A stretch of 64,000 nt of DNA from Burkholderia pyrrocinia. Its GTDB lineage: Bacteria > Pseudomonadota > Gammaproteobacteria > Burkholderiales > Burkholderiaceae. The first letter of the stretch is position 1. Each line of letters starts with the position of its first letter. The notes beneath the pieces were generated by a model. The model had not been told where the DNA came from, did no database searches, and saw nothing but the letters and a program-made list of their open reading frames with translations. A program made the translations under genes and the position numbers. Below are positions 47,946-57,267 of the stretch, piece by piece. The DNA lies in assembly GCF_003330765.1 (NCBI RefSeq), contig NZ_CP024902.1, forward strand, positions 930,001 to 994,000. The letters are read 5' to 3'.

Positions 47946-48638
47946 TCAGACCGCAATCAGTTCCCGCACGCCGTTCGCTTCCATGTCCCGCGCGTCGCCC
48001 CCCGCCACGATCTCCCCGCGGCTCATCACCCAGTACCGATCCGCGATCGAACGTGCGAAGTCGTAATACTGTTCGACGAGCAGCACCGTCATCTTCGATT
48101 CGTCCACGAGTTGCCGCAACGTGCGGCCGATGTCCTGGATGATCGACGGCTGAATACCCTCGGTCGGCTCGTCGAGGATCAGCAACTGCGGCTCGCTCAT
48201 CAGCGCGCGGCCGATCGCGAGCTGCTGCTGCTGGCCGCCCGACAGGTCGCCGCCGCGCCGCGCACGCATGTCCTTCAGCACCGGAAACAGGTCGTAGATG
48301 CGGTCGGGCACCTTCGACGGCGCTTTCCGGCTTGCCGCGCCGACCAGCAGGTTCTCCTCGACGGTCAGCCGCGGAAAGATGTCGCGGCCCTGCGGCACGT
48401 ACGCGAGCCCGGCGGCGACGCGCGCATACGGCGGCATCGCGCCGAGCGCCGTGCCGCGCCACGACACGGTGCCGCTTTTCGCGGCGACGACGCCCATCAG
48501 GCAGCGCAGCAGCGTGCTCTTGCCGACGCCGTTGCGGCCGAGCAGCACGGTGAGCTTGCCGTCGTCGGCGGAGAGGTTGACGTTGCGCAGGATATGGCTG
48601 CCGCCGTAGTACTGGTTCAGCGCTTCGATCTTCAGCAT
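47946..48638 (-). CDS. urtE: urea ABC transporter ATP-binding protein UrtE
   Basis: A 230-residue ATPase of the branched-chain amino-acid/urea (HAAT) family. Walker A GRNGVGKST, signature LSGGQQQQLAIGRAL, Walker B LLILDEPTEGIQPS. It starts 4 bases after urtD if the ATG at 48638 (MLKIEALNQ) is used; an upstream ATG at 48653 would overlap urtD by 11 bases. Confidence 0.95.
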   Translation of the reverse strand: MLKIEALNQYYGGSHILRNVNLSADDGKLTVLLGRNGVGKSTLLRCLMGVVAAKSGTVSWRGTALGAMPPYARVAAGLAYVPQGRDIFPRLTVEENLLVGAASRKAPSKVPDRIYDLFPVLKDMRARRGGDLSGGQQQQLAIGRALMSEPQLLILDEPTEGIQPSIIQDIGRTLRQLVDESKMTVLLVEQYYDFARSIADRYWVMSRGEIVAGGDARDMEANGVRELIAV

Positions 48639-48642
48639 CGCA

Positions 48643-49500
48643 TCATCGTCCAAGGTAAGACTCGATCACCGCGTCGTCGCGCTTGACCTGGTCGAGCGTG
48701 CCTTGCGCGAGCACCGCGCCTTCGGCCATCACCGTCACGCGGCCCGTGTCGCCCGCGAGCGCCGCGACGAAATCCATGTCGTGCTCGACGACCATCATCG
48801 AGCAGGTGCCGCGCAGCGTGTTCAGCAGCTCGGCGAGTTCCATCGTCTCGTGGTCGGTCATTCCGGCCGCCGGTTCGTCGAGCAGCAGTAGCGCGGGGCG
48901 CTGCATCAGCAGCATGCCGATCTCGAGCCGCTGCTTCTGCCCGTGCGACAGTTCTCCGGCTGCTTGATACGCGTGGCTTTCGAGGCCGATCAGCGCGAGC
49001 GTCTCCTCGATCTTCGCCTGCGCCGCGCGGTCGAGCCGCGCGCGCAGCGACGCGAGCCAACCCTTGTCGGTCTGCATCGCGAGTTCGAGGTTTTCCCACA
49101 CCGGATGTTGCTCGAACACGGTCGGCTTCTGGAACTTGCGGCCGATGCCCGCGCGCGCGATCTCAGGCTCGCTCATTCGCGCGAGGTCGAGCGTCTGTCC
49201 GAGGAACACGTTGCCGGAGTCGGGGCGCGTCTTGCCGGTGACGACATCCATCATCGTCGTCTTGCCCGCGCCGTTCGGGCCGATCACGCAGCGCAGCTCG
49301 CCCGCGTCGATCGCGAGCGACAGCTTGTTCAGCGCGCGAAAGCCGTCGAAGCTCACCTCGATGTCCTCGAGGTAGAGGATCGTGCCGTGCGACGTGTCGA
49401 TGCCGGGCGGCACGACGCGGCCCATCGAAGCGGTGCCGCTGACGGCCAGCAGTTCGTCTTCGGGCGGCGGCGTGAATTGGTAGAGGGCCGTTCCGTTCAT
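48643..49500 (-). CDS. urtD: urea ABC transporter ATP-binding protein UrtD
   Basis: A 285-residue ATPase with Walker A GPNGAGKTT, signature LSHGQKQRLEIGML (LSHGQ replaces LSGGQ, as usual in UrtD), and Walker B LLLLDEPAAGMT. Its first 40 or so residues are a non-conserved leader longer than in UrtE. The ATG overlaps the urtC stop (49497-49500). Confidence 0.95.
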   Translation of the reverse strand: MNGTALYQFTPPPEDELLAVSGTASMGRVVPPGIDTSHGTILYLEDIEVSFDGFRALNKLSLAIDAGELRCVIGPNGAGKTTMMDVVTGKTRPDSGNVFLGQTLDLARMSEPEIARAGIGRKFQKPTVFEQHPVWENLELAMQTDKGWLASLRARLDRAAQAKIEETLALIGLESHAYQAAGELSHGQKQRLEIGMLLMQRPALLLLDEPAAGMTDHETMELAELLNTLRGTCSMMVVEHDMDFVAALAGDTGRVTVMAEGAVLAQGTLDQVKRDDAVIESYLGR

Positions 49501-50681
49501 GTGCGTTTCCCCTTCGCAAGCAGGGTTTCGACGAGGCCCATGATCCCGCGCGGCAGCAGCAGCGGCACGAGCACGAAGATCAGGCCGAGGAAGAACAGCC
49601 AGTATTCGGCGAAGTACGCGGTAAACAGGCTCTTCGCGCCGTTCACCGCGAACGCGCCGACGATCGGCCCGATCAGCGTGCCGCGCCCGCCCACCGCGAC
49701 CCAGATCGCCATCTCGATCGAGTTGCCGGGCGACATCTCGCCGGGATTGATGATGCCGACCTGCGGCACGTACAACGCGCCTGCGATGCCGCACAGCACG
49801 GCCGACACGGTCCACACGAACAGCTTGTACGCGAGCGGGCTGTAGCCGAGGAACATCAGCCGCGTCTCGCCGTCGCGCACTGCGGTGACGACGCGCCCGA
49901 GCTTGCTCGTGACGATCGCGCGCGCGGCGATGAACGCGAGCACGAGCGTCGCAAATGTCAGCAGCAACAGCACTGTGCGCGTGCCGGGCGACGTGATCGC
50001 GAAGCCGGCGATGCGCTTGAAGTCGGTGAAGCCGTTGTTGCCGCCGAAGCCGGTCTCGTTGCGATAGAACAGCAGCATCGCGGCGAACGTCAGCGCCTGC
50101 GTGATGATCGACAGGTACACGCCCTTCACGCGCGAGCGGAACGTGAAGAAGCCGAACACCCACGCGAGCACGGCCGGCACGAGCACGACCAGCAGCAGCG
50201 CGACCGCGAGATGCTGCGTGCCGCTCCAGTACCACGGCAACTGGTGCCAGTCGAGGAACACCATGAAGTCGGGCAGGTCGCTGCCGTACTTGCCATCGCG
50301 GCCGATCTCGCGCATCAGGTACATGCCGATCGCATAGCCGCCGAGCGCGAAGAACAGGCCGTGGCCGAGGCTCAGGATCCCGCAGTAGCCCCATACGAGA
50401 TCGAGCGCGAGCGCGGCGATCGCGTAGCACATCAGCTTGCCCGTGAGCGTCATCGCGTAAGCGGACAGATGGAACGCGCTCGATTCCGGCGCGACGAGCG
50501 CGGCGAGCGGCACGCCGACGCCGATCGCGATGCACAGCGCGACCAGCGCGAGCCACGCGCGGCGCGACAGCAGCGCGGGGCGCGGCGGCAGGCCGAGTGC
50601 GAAGCCGTCCGCCGTGCGTGCGGAGGAGGGGGGCGTAGCGGCCGCCGGGTGGTCCGGCAGCGTTTCGGTGAGGGTATTCAA
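49497..50681 (-). CDS. urtC: urea ABC transporter permease UrtC
   Basis: A 394-residue LivM-type membrane protein with about ten hydrophobic segments. It contains the conserved YCGILSLGHGLFFALGGY and, late, WVAVGGRGTLIGPIVGAFAVN. The N-terminal 35 residues are Pro/Ala-rich and cytoplasmic. It pairs with UrtB. One base separates its start (50681) from the urtB stop. Confidence 0.95.
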   Translation of the reverse strand: MNTLTETLPDHPAAATPPSSARTADGFALGLPPRPALLSRRAWLALVALCIAIGVGVPLAALVAPESSAFHLSAYAMTLTGKLMCYAIAALALDLVWGYCGILSLGHGLFFALGGYAIGMYLMREIGRDGKYGSDLPDFMVFLDWHQLPWYWSGTQHLAVALLLVVLVPAVLAWVFGFFTFRSRVKGVYLSIITQALTFAAMLLFYRNETGFGGNNGFTDFKRIAGFAITSPGTRTVLLLLTFATLVLAFIAARAIVTSKLGRVVTAVRDGETRLMFLGYSPLAYKLFVWTVSAVLCGIAGALYVPQVGIINPGEMSPGNSIEMAIWVAVGGRGTLIGPIVGAFAVNGAKSLFTAYFAEYWLFFLGLIFVLVPLLLPRGIMGLVETLLAKGKRT

Positions 50682-50682
50682 G

Positions 50683-52302
50683 TCATGCCTCCGCGCTGCG
50701 GCCCTTCGGGGCGAACATGCCCTGCGGACGCTTCTGGATGAACAGCACGATCATCACGAGGACCGCGATCTTCGCGAGCACGGCGCCCCAGAACGGCTCG
50801 ATCGCCTTGCTCGCGAGGCCGAGTCCGAAGCCGCCGAGCACGGTGCCGGCGATCTGCCCGACGCCGCCCAGCACGACCGCCATGAACGAATCGATGATGT
50901 AGTTCTGGCCGAGGTCGGGGCCCACGTTGCCGATCTGCGACAGCGCGCAGCCGCCGAGGCCGGCGATGCCCGCGCCGAACGCGAACGCATACGCGTCGAC
51001 GCGCGCGGTCTTCACGCCGACGCACGCGGCCATCCGGCGGTTCTGCGTGACCGCGCGCACGAACAGGCCGAGCCGCGTCTTCGTCAGGACGGCCCATGCG
51101 ACGAACACCACCGCGAGCGCGAACGCGAGGATCGCGAGCCGGTTGTACGGCAGGATCAGGTTCTGCATCACGGTCACGCCGCCGCTCATCCACGACGGGT
51201 TCACGACCTGCACGTTCTGCGCGCCGAACAGCATGCGGGTCGCCTGGATCAGGATCAGGCTCACGCCGAACGTCGCCAGCAGCGTCTCGAGCGGGCGGCC
51301 GTACAGGTGCCGCAGCACGAGCCGTTCGAGCACGATGCCGACCAGCGCGGCCGCCGCGAACGACGCGGGTACGGCGACGAGCGGATACCAGTCGAACGCG
51401 CCCGGCGCGTAGCGCTGGATCAGCGTTTGAACGACATAAGTTGCGTACGCACCGATCATCAGGAATTCGCCGTGCGCCATGTTGATCACGCCGATCAGCC
51501 CGTACGTGATCGCGAGGCCGAGCGCGGCGAGCAGCAGCACGCTGCCGAGCGACAGCCCCGCGAACAGCGTGCCGACGATCTCGCCGCGGCGCTGCAGCGC
51601 GTGCAGTGCGTCGAGCCCCTGCTGCGCGGCGTCGCGCACGCGTGCATCGGGCTCCGCGAAGCTGCCGTCCGCGTTCTTCGCGACGAGCGGACGCAACTGT
51701 TCGATCATGTCGAGATTGCTGCGCGCGGCCACCACCTGCACGGCTTCGAGCCGCTTCGCCGGGTCGCCATCGTGCAGCGCGGCGATCGCCCACAGTGCGT
51801 CGAGGCGGCGCTTCAGCGCGGGATCGGTTTCCTTCGCGCGGGCGCGCTCGATCATCGGCTTGAGCGCCGGGTCCGGCGACTTCAGCAGCGCATCGATCGC
51901 GTCGCGCCGCGCGGCGACGTCGGGCGACGCGAGCGCGAGCCCCGACAGTGCGCCAGCGATCTTCGTGCGCAGCAGGTTGTTCAGCATCACGGGCTGCGTG
52001 TCGCCGGGCGGCGTCGCGGCCTGCGTGAGCGCGTCGTGCGCGGTGTCTCCGGTCTGGATCAGCAGGCGGCCGTCGCCGGTCGCGAGTGCGTCGCCGGTCG
52101 ACAGCGCGTTGAGCAGCGCGACGGCGCGCGGATCGGCGTCGGCGGCGATCCGTTCGATCGCGGTGGTCTTCGCGTCGAAGTCGTCGCCGGCGAGCGCGGC
52201 GGTATCGGCGGCCGTCAGCGCGAACGCGGCGCGCGGCAGCCCGCCCGCGAGGGCGGCGCAGGCAACGATCGCGACGGCAGCTCGGCGAAAGCGTGTAGGC
52301 AT
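50683..52302 (-). CDS. urtB: urea ABC transporter permease UrtB
   Basis: A 539-residue LivH-type permease. A signal-like N-terminus (about 29 residues) is followed by a roughly 200-residue hydrophilic helical domain expected outside the membrane, then about eight membrane segments with GLAITYGLIGVINMAHGEFLM. The long N-terminal domain is normal for proteobacterial UrtB and absent from LivH. Spacing to urtA is 141 bases. Confidence 0.95.
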   Translation of the reverse strand: MPTRFRRAAVAIVACAALAGGLPRAAFALTAADTAALAGDDFDAKTTAIERIAADADPRAVALLNALSTGDALATGDGRLLIQTGDTAHDALTQAATPPGDTQPVMLNNLLRTKIAGALSGLALASPDVAARRDAIDALLKSPDPALKPMIERARAKETDPALKRRLDALWAIAALHDGDPAKRLEAVQVVAARSNLDMIEQLRPLVAKNADGSFAEPDARVRDAAQQGLDALHALQRRGEIVGTLFAGLSLGSVLLLAALGLAITYGLIGVINMAHGEFLMIGAYATYVVQTLIQRYAPGAFDWYPLVAVPASFAAAALVGIVLERLVLRHLYGRPLETLLATFGVSLILIQATRMLFGAQNVQVVNPSWMSGGVTVMQNLILPYNRLAILAFALAVVFVAWAVLTKTRLGLFVRAVTQNRRMAACVGVKTARVDAYAFAFGAGIAGLGGCALSQIGNVGPDLGQNYIIDSFMAVVLGGVGQIAGTVLGGFGLGLASKAIEPFWGAVLAKIAVLVMIVLFIQKRPQGMFAPKGRSAEA

Positions 52303-52443
52303 CGGGAAATCCTGTCGGGCGTAGGGAAGCGAATTCGTGCGGCGATGCGCCGGCGATTGCGGGTCGTTACGGCCAGCGCGGCCGGCGCATCGGCATCGGC
52401 ATACGAATGGAGCGCCACGCCGATGCGCGACGCCCGCACCACG

Positions 52444-53751
52444 TCAGGCGAGCGCCGCGCGCTGCCGGCGCAGGAACGCCGGAATCGACGTGACGATGTC
52501 CGGCTTGCCCTGGTTGCCCGCAATGAACGGGCTCCACGGCTGCGCGCGCACCGCGGTCTTCGTTTTCCACACGACGTTGAATTGCCCGTCGCCGCGGATC
52601 TCGCCGATCATCACCGGCTTGTGCAGGTGGTGGTTGCCGTCCATCGCGAGCGTGAAGCCCGACGGCGCGGCGACGGCCTGGCCGATCATCGCGACGCGCA
52701 CCTTGTCGACGTCGGTGCTCTTCGCCTTCTCGACCGCCTGCTTCCACATGTGGATGCCCACGTACGTCGCTTCCATCGGGTCGTTGGTCACGCGCTTCGC
52801 GCCGCCTGGCAGGTTGTTCGCCTTCACCCACGCGGCGAACTGATCCTTGAACTTCGTGTTGGTCGGGTTCTTCACCGACATGAAGTAATTCCACGCGGCA
52901 AGGTGGCCGACGAGCGGCTTCGTGTCGATCCCGCGCAGTTCTTCCTCGCCGACCGAGAACGCGACGACCGGCACGTTGGTCGCCTTGATCCCCTGGTTGC
53001 CGAGCTCCTTGTAGAACGGCACGTTGGAGTCGCCGTTGATCGTCGAGATCACGGTCGTCTTGCCGCCTTGCGAGAAGTTCTTGATGTTCGCGACGATGGT
53101 CTGGTAATCGCTGTGACCGAACGGCGTGTAGACCTCCTGAATGTCGGCGTCCTTCACGCCCTTCGATTTCAGGAACGCGCGCAGGATCTTGTTGGTCGTG
53201 CGCGGATACACGTAGTCGGTACCGAGCAGGAAGAAGCGCTTCGCGCCGCCGCCTTCCGCACTCATCAGGTACTCGACGGCCGGAATCGCCTGCTGGTTCG
53301 GCGCGGCGCCCGTGTAGAACACGTTGCGCGACATTTCCTCGCCTTCGTACTGCACCGGGTAATAGAGCAGCCCGTTCAGTTCCTCGAACACCGGCAGCAC
53401 GGACTTGCGCGACACCGACGTCCAGCAGCCGAACACGCACGCGACCTTGTCCTGCGTGAGTAACTGGCGCGCCTTTTCCGCGAAGAGCGGCCAGTTCGAC
53501 GCAGGATCGACCACCACGGGTTCGAGCTTGCGGCCCATCACGCCGCCGCTCTTGTTGATGTCGGCGATCGTCATCAGCGCCGTGTCCTTCAGCGACGTTT
53601 CGGAGATCGCCATCGTGCCCGACAGCGAATGCAGGATGCCGACCTTGATCGGGCCGGTGCCCGCATCGGCCGCTTGCGCGAACGGGCTCTTGCCTGCCAG
53701 CGCGAGCGCGCCAGCCATCGAACCGAACTTCAACAGACTGCGACGTTTCAT
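52444..53751 (-). CDS. urtA: urea ABC transporter substrate-binding protein UrtA
   Basis: A 435-residue periplasmic urea-binding protein. The N-terminus has a Tat-like signal (KRRSLLKFGSMAGALALAG). The mature part begins near PIKVGILHSLSGTMAISE and contains GCWTSVSRKSVLPVFE and LYYPVQYEGEE, all typical of UrtA. The ATG at 53751 is chosen for the signal peptide. A sigma-54 promoter lies 62-76 bases upstream. Confidence 0.96.
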   Translation of the reverse strand: MKRRSLLKFGSMAGALALAGKSPFAQAADAGTGPIKVGILHSLSGTMAISETSLKDTALMTIADINKSGGVMGRKLEPVVVDPASNWPLFAEKARQLLTQDKVACVFGCWTSVSRKSVLPVFEELNGLLYYPVQYEGEEMSRNVFYTGAAPNQQAIPAVEYLMSAEGGGAKRFFLLGTDYVYPRTTNKILRAFLKSKGVKDADIQEVYTPFGHSDYQTIVANIKNFSQGGKTTVISTINGDSNVPFYKELGNQGIKATNVPVVAFSVGEEELRGIDTKPLVGHLAAWNYFMSVKNPTNTKFKDQFAAWVKANNLPGGAKRVTNDPMEATYVGIHMWKQAVEKAKSTDVDKVRVAMIGQAVAAPSGFTLAMDGNHHLHKPVMIGEIRGDGQFNVVWKTKTAVRAQPWSPFIAGNQGKPDIVTSIPAFLRRQRAALA

Positions 53752-54058
53752 CGGGTTCCCCTTGACGTGTTGGATGTGTGTGCGCCGTGGCGGCGTCAAC
53801 CGTCGGGGTAACGCAAGGCATGTGCCAGTCGCGCGGATGCACGCCCGGCGTGCCTGCGCAGGGCAGCGGGCGGCGGCGGGGTGGTGCGCATGATGCGTCG
53901 TGCAGCATGCGCGATCCGTTGCGGTGCAGGTTCGCGGGCGCAAATGGTGCACGGTTGTGCTTCCCCGTATCGGTGCCTGCACTCGGTGTTCGGTCTGCCG
54001 TGCACCCTGTCTTCGCACCACGCAGGCGCGTGCGCAACGATCCACCTGGACGAGCGCG
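53752..54058. other. urtA regulatory region
   Basis: No intact gene lies between urtA and the rhodanese gene (534 bases to 54285). The first 300 bases contain the sigma-54 promoter and, further upstream, TGGTGCA (53945-53951) and GCACGGTTGTGC (53949-53960), which look like NtrC half-sites but do not form a full dyad. The rest holds an aminotransferase remnant and a hairpin. Confidence 0.5.
53813..53827 (-). promoter_or_regulatory. sigma-54 (-24/-12) promoter of urtA
   Basis: On the minus strand the sequence is TGGCAC-ATGCC-TTGC, an exact match to the core TGGCAC-N5-TTGC consensus. It stands 62 bases upstream of the urtA ATG in the right direction. RpoN/NtrC control of urea uptake and urease under nitrogen limitation is established in several proteobacteria. 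Confidence 0.85.
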
Positions 54059-54172
54059 AGATCCCGTTACACGGGCGACATCCTCGCGTTCTCCCCGCCG
54101 CTCATCATCGAGGACACGCAGATTGCCGAGCCGTTCGCGATCGTCGCCGATGCGCTGAAGGAAACGGAGTAG
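54059..54172 (+). pseudogene. C-terminal remnant of a class III aminotransferase
   Basis: The plus-strand frame reads GDILAFSPPLIIEDTQIAEPF and ends at TAG 54170-54172. This is the typical end of class III (omega-amino acid) aminotransferases. Nothing upstream in the frame belongs to the enzyme, so only about 35 residues survive. It lies between two minus-strand genes and marks an old deletion. Confidence 0.7.
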
Positions 54173-54185
54173 GGCGGGAAAGAGA

Positions 54186-54210
54186 AACGGGCGCGCAGCG
54201 CGCGCCCGTT
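54186..54210 (-). terminator. possible terminator of the rhodanese/pcm transcript
   Basis: An 11-base perfect stem (54186-54196 with 54200-54210) closes on a 3-base loop. On the minus strand it is followed by TTTCTCTTT, beginning within the stem. It lies 76 bases after the rhodanese stop. Confidence 0.55.
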
Positions 54211-54285
54211 CGGCAGATCAGTGCGGCCCCGGCGGCAACTTGCCGGCGGCCGGGTGCGGCGGCGCGCGATGCGCCGCCGGAAAGG

Positions 54286-54609
54286 TCAGTAACGCGGCAC
54301 GGACGGATCGACGTCGCGCGACCACGCGTCGATCCCGCCTTGCAGGTTGTACAGCTTCGTGAAGCCGCGCGATTCGAGGAACATCGCGACCTGCGCACTG
54401 CGCATTCCGTGATGGCACACGCAGACGATTTCCGCTTCGTCGTCGAGCTCTTCGCTGCGCGCGGGGATCTGCTGCATCGGGATCGACACGCTGCCGGCGA
54501 TGTGCGCGGTCGCGATTTCCCACGGCTCACGCACGTCGAGCACGACCGGCGCAGGGCGCGCCGTATCGCCGAGCCATTCCGCGAGCATTGCGGGCGTCAG
54601 GATCTGCAT
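54286..54609 (-). CDS. single-domain rhodanese-like sulfurtransferase (GlpE/PspE type)
   Basis: A 107-residue rhodanese domain with VVLDVREPWE and the active-site loop CHHGMRSAQ; C65 would carry the persulfide. It has no signal peptide, so it is cytoplasmic. It follows the pcm-like gene by 14 bases and is probably cotranscribed. The physiological sulfur acceptor is unknown. Confidence 0.9.
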   Translation of the reverse strand: MQILTPAMLAEWLGDTARPAPVVLDVREPWEIATAHIAGSVSIPMQQIPARSEELDDEAEIVCVCHHGMRSAQVAMFLESRGFTKLYNLQGGIDAWSRDVDPSVPRY

Positions 54610-54623
54610 GGAGGCTCCGCCGC

Positions 54624-55280
54624 TCAGAATTTGAAGCGCGACGGCTCGATCGCGTTGACCAGGTGGTCGATGTAGGTTTCGAACACGTCGGCGACGCGGT
54701 ACTGCTTGTCGTCGATGCGCGTGATGATCTGCGCCTTCATTACCGGACGGCCGCCGACGAACGCCGACAGGCGGCCGCCGATCTTCAGCTGTTCGAGCAT
54801 CTCCTGCGGCACGACGGGCAGGCCGCCCGCGACGCAGATCACGTCGTACGGCGCCTTGCCGGCCCAGCCGCGCGAACCGTCGCCGAGCACGACTTCCACG
54901 TTCGTCACGCCGTCGTTGCGAAGGTTGTCTTCCGCGAACTTCGCGATCGCCGGATCGATCTCGACGGCCGTCACGTGCTGCGCGCGATGGGCGAACAGCG
55001 CGGCCAGGTAGCCCGAGCCCGCGCCGATCAGGAGCACGTTCTCGTGCTTCTTGACCGTCAGCTCCTGCAGCACGCGCGCTTCGACGCGCGGGAACAGCAT
55101 CTTGCTGCGGCCGCCGGGCAGCGGCAGTTCGAGATCGGCGAACGCGAGATCGCGGTGTTCGGCCTGAACGTAGTTTTCACGCTTGACGATCGACAGCAGG
55201 CCCAGGATGTCCAGATCCAGCACGTCCCACGGCCGGATCTGCTGTTCGATCATGTTGAAACGCGCGTTTTCGATATTCAT
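54624..55280 (-). CDS. pcm: protein-L-isoaspartate O-methyltransferase family protein
   Basis: A 218-residue SAM-dependent methyltransferase of the PCMT family. Motif I is LLIGAGSGYLAALFA. The N-terminus contains MIEQQIRPWDVLD, characteristic of the betaproteobacterial branch. That branch departs from E. coli Pcm at the substrate-side loop, so true isoaspartate repair is not assured. It precedes the rhodanese gene; the usual tolC neighbour is absent. Confidence 0.85.
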   Translation of the reverse strand: MNIENARFNMIEQQIRPWDVLDLDILGLLSIVKRENYVQAEHRDLAFADLELPLPGGRSKMLFPRVEARVLQELTVKKHENVLLIGAGSGYLAALFAHRAQHVTAVEIDPAIAKFAEDNLRNDGVTNVEVVLGDGSRGWAGKAPYDVICVAGGLPVVPQEMLEQLKIGGRLSAFVGGRPVMKAQIITRIDDKQYRVADVFETYIDHLVNAIEPSRFKF

Positions 55281-55384
55281 GGTGTGGTCATGCAGCCTGG
55301 TCGGCCATCAGCGGGGATAGAGAAACTGCGTGATTGTACCAAACGGGGCGGCGGCGAAGCCTTCAGGCGGCCTGCAACAGACCT

Positions 55385-55642
55385 TTACCCTTTGCTCTTC
55401 TTGATCTGTGCCTCGAATGCGATGTCGAGCTTGCTCGCCTTGCGCGGCTTTTTAGGGCCGAATTCGTCGACGAACTTGACGAACTCGTCGAGCGGCAGCG
55501 GCTCGCAGCGCTTCTCGGCGGTGCCGCCCGAGCGGTCGACGAGATAGAACAGGCCGCCCGCCATCGCGACGGCCGCGAATTGCGGGTTGCCGGAGCGGGT
55601 CTTCAGGCGTTCGACCGCGTAGGTCGCTTTGGTGGTGCGCAT
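55385..55642 (-). CDS. conserved hypothetical protein
   Basis: An 85-residue, positively charged protein with no recognised domain: TTKATYAVERLKTRSGN at the start, a beta-rich centre (AAVAMAGGLFYLVDRS), and a Lys-rich end. The ATG at 55642 is preferred to 55675. It lies between pcm and hemN on the same strand with gaps of about 100 and 70 bases. The even codon bias suggests a real gene; the function is unknown. Confidence 0.7.
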   Translation of the reverse strand: MRTTKATYAVERLKTRSGNPQFAAVAMAGGLFYLVDRSGGTAEKRCEPLPLDEFVKFVDEFGPKKPRKASKLDIAFEAQIKKSKG

Positions 55643-55714
55643 CGTGCGGGTTCTGGCGGAGCGTAAGCCCCACACTGTATCAAACCGGCCGCCCGCGTGC
55701 GGCCGGCCAGGGCC

Positions 55715-57106
55715 TTAAACCGTGCGCGAGTAGCGCTGCCGCGGCGTCTGGCCGAGATACGCGTCGAACGCCATCGCGATGTTGCGCACGACCATCCGGC
55801 CGGCCGGATGGATCGTCAGGCGATCGCCCGCGATCGTCAGCAGCCCGTCGCGCTCGAACGGGCGCAGCGCGTCGAGCTCGCGCGCGAAATGATCGGCGAA
55901 GCGGATGCCGTGCGCGGCCTCGACATGCGAGAACGGCAGTTCGAGGTTGCACATCAGCTGCGTGATCACGTCGCGGCGCAGCCGGTCGTCGGGCGTGAGC
56001 CGCACGCCGCGCGCGATCGGCAGCCGGCCCGCGTCGAGCGCGGCGCCGTACGCGGGCAGGTCCTTCGCATTTTGCGTGTAGATGTCGCCGACCTTGCCGA
56101 TCGACGACACGCCGAAACCGACGAGATCGGTATCCGCGCGCGTGCTGTAGCCCTGGAAATTGCGCTGCAGCGTGCCGTTGCGCTGGGCGTGCACGAGTTC
56201 GTCGGACGGCCGCGCGAAGTGGTCCATCCCGATGTACACGTAGCCGGCCGACGTCAGCATGTCGATCGCGAGGCCGAGTAGCGCGATGCGCGTTTCGGGC
56301 GGCGGCAGCGTCGCATCGTCGATCTGCCGCTGCATCTTGAACAGGTGCGGCATGTGCGCGTAGCCGAACACCGACAGCCGGTCGGGCGCGAGTTCGATGA
56401 TCGTCTCGAGCGTGCGCGCGAACACGGCGACCGTCTGGTGCGGCAGCCCGTAGATCAGGTCGACGCTCACCGAATGGAAGCCCGTCGCGCGCGCGGCGCC
56501 GAGCAGGTCGGCCGTCATCGCGAGCGGCTGAATGCGGTTGATCGCCTGCTGCACGACCGGATCGAAATCCTGCACGCCGAGGCTCAGCCGGTTGAAGCCG
56601 ATCGTGCGCAGGTGGACGAGCGTCGCCGGCGTGACCGTGCGCGGGTCGATCTCGATCGAGAACTCGGCGTCGGCGTCCGGCGCGAGCGCGAAGTGCTCGC
56701 GGGTGGCCGCCATCAGCTCGGCCGTTTCGTCGTCGGACAGGAAGGTCGGCGTGCCGCCGCCCCAGTGCAGCTGCGTGACGGGACGCGCCGGATCGAACAG
56801 CGCGGCCTGCAGCGCCATCTCGCGCTTGAGCTGGTCGAGATACGGACGCGCGCGGCGGCGGTTGTTGGTCGCGATCTTGTTGCAGCCGCAGTAGAAGCAC
56901 GCGGTGTTGCAGAACGGGATGTGGAAGTACAGCGACAGCTCGCTCGACGACGCGCCGGGGTCGCTCGCCGCGCGCGCATAGTCAGCCGGGTCGAAATCGT
57001 CGCGGAACTGTAGCGCGGTGGGGTACGACGTATAGCGCGGCCCGTTCGCGCCGTACTTCGCGAGCAAATCGGGACGGAACATTGTGTCGGCAGAACCAGA
57101 ACGCAT
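55715..57106 (-). CDS. hemN: oxygen-independent coproporphyrinogen III oxidase
   Basis: A 463-residue radical SAM enzyme that decarboxylates coproporphyrinogen III without oxygen. The cluster motif is C66-x3-C70-x2-C73-x-C75 (FCNTACFYCGC), the true HemN signature, as opposed to the HemW type. GGGTPTFL and the C-terminal HemN domain are present. The ATG at 57106 is chosen; a longer frame to 57196 adds unlike residues. No FNR/Anr box was found in the 160 bases upstream. Confidence 0.93.
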   Translation of the reverse strand: MRSGSADTMFRPDLLAKYGANGPRYTSYPTALQFRDDFDPADYARAASDPGASSSELSLYFHIPFCNTACFYCGCNKIATNNRRRARPYLDQLKREMALQAALFDPARPVTQLHWGGGTPTFLSDDETAELMAATREHFALAPDADAEFSIEIDPRTVTPATLVHLRTIGFNRLSLGVQDFDPVVQQAINRIQPLAMTADLLGAARATGFHSVSVDLIYGLPHQTVAVFARTLETIIELAPDRLSVFGYAHMPHLFKMQRQIDDATLPPPETRIALLGLAIDMLTSAGYVYIGMDHFARPSDELVHAQRNGTLQRNFQGYSTRADTDLVGFGVSSIGKVGDIYTQNAKDLPAYGAALDAGRLPIARGVRLTPDDRLRRDVITQLMCNLELPFSHVEAAHGIRFADHFARELDALRPFERDGLLTIAGDRLTIHPAGRMVVRNIAMAFDAYLGQTPRQRYSRTV

Positions 57107-57267
57107 GATGGTCTCGCGCTTTTTAGATGCTTTCGAGTATATAAACGCGCGATTCGGCTGCATTGTGTAATAACGTCGCAGCCGGCGATGGCACAATGCG
57201 GGGTGGGGCCGCCGGACGCTGTGTCCGGTTGCCGCACCGTTTTGTGTTGTTCGTTCGAGAGAGCCGA

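Noticed and set aside
53881..54675. A 264-codon plus-strand frame upstream of and over the rhodanese gene.
   Set aside because: It overlaps the well-supported rhodanese gene and the aminotransferase remnant lies in a different frame; its translation is low-complexity.
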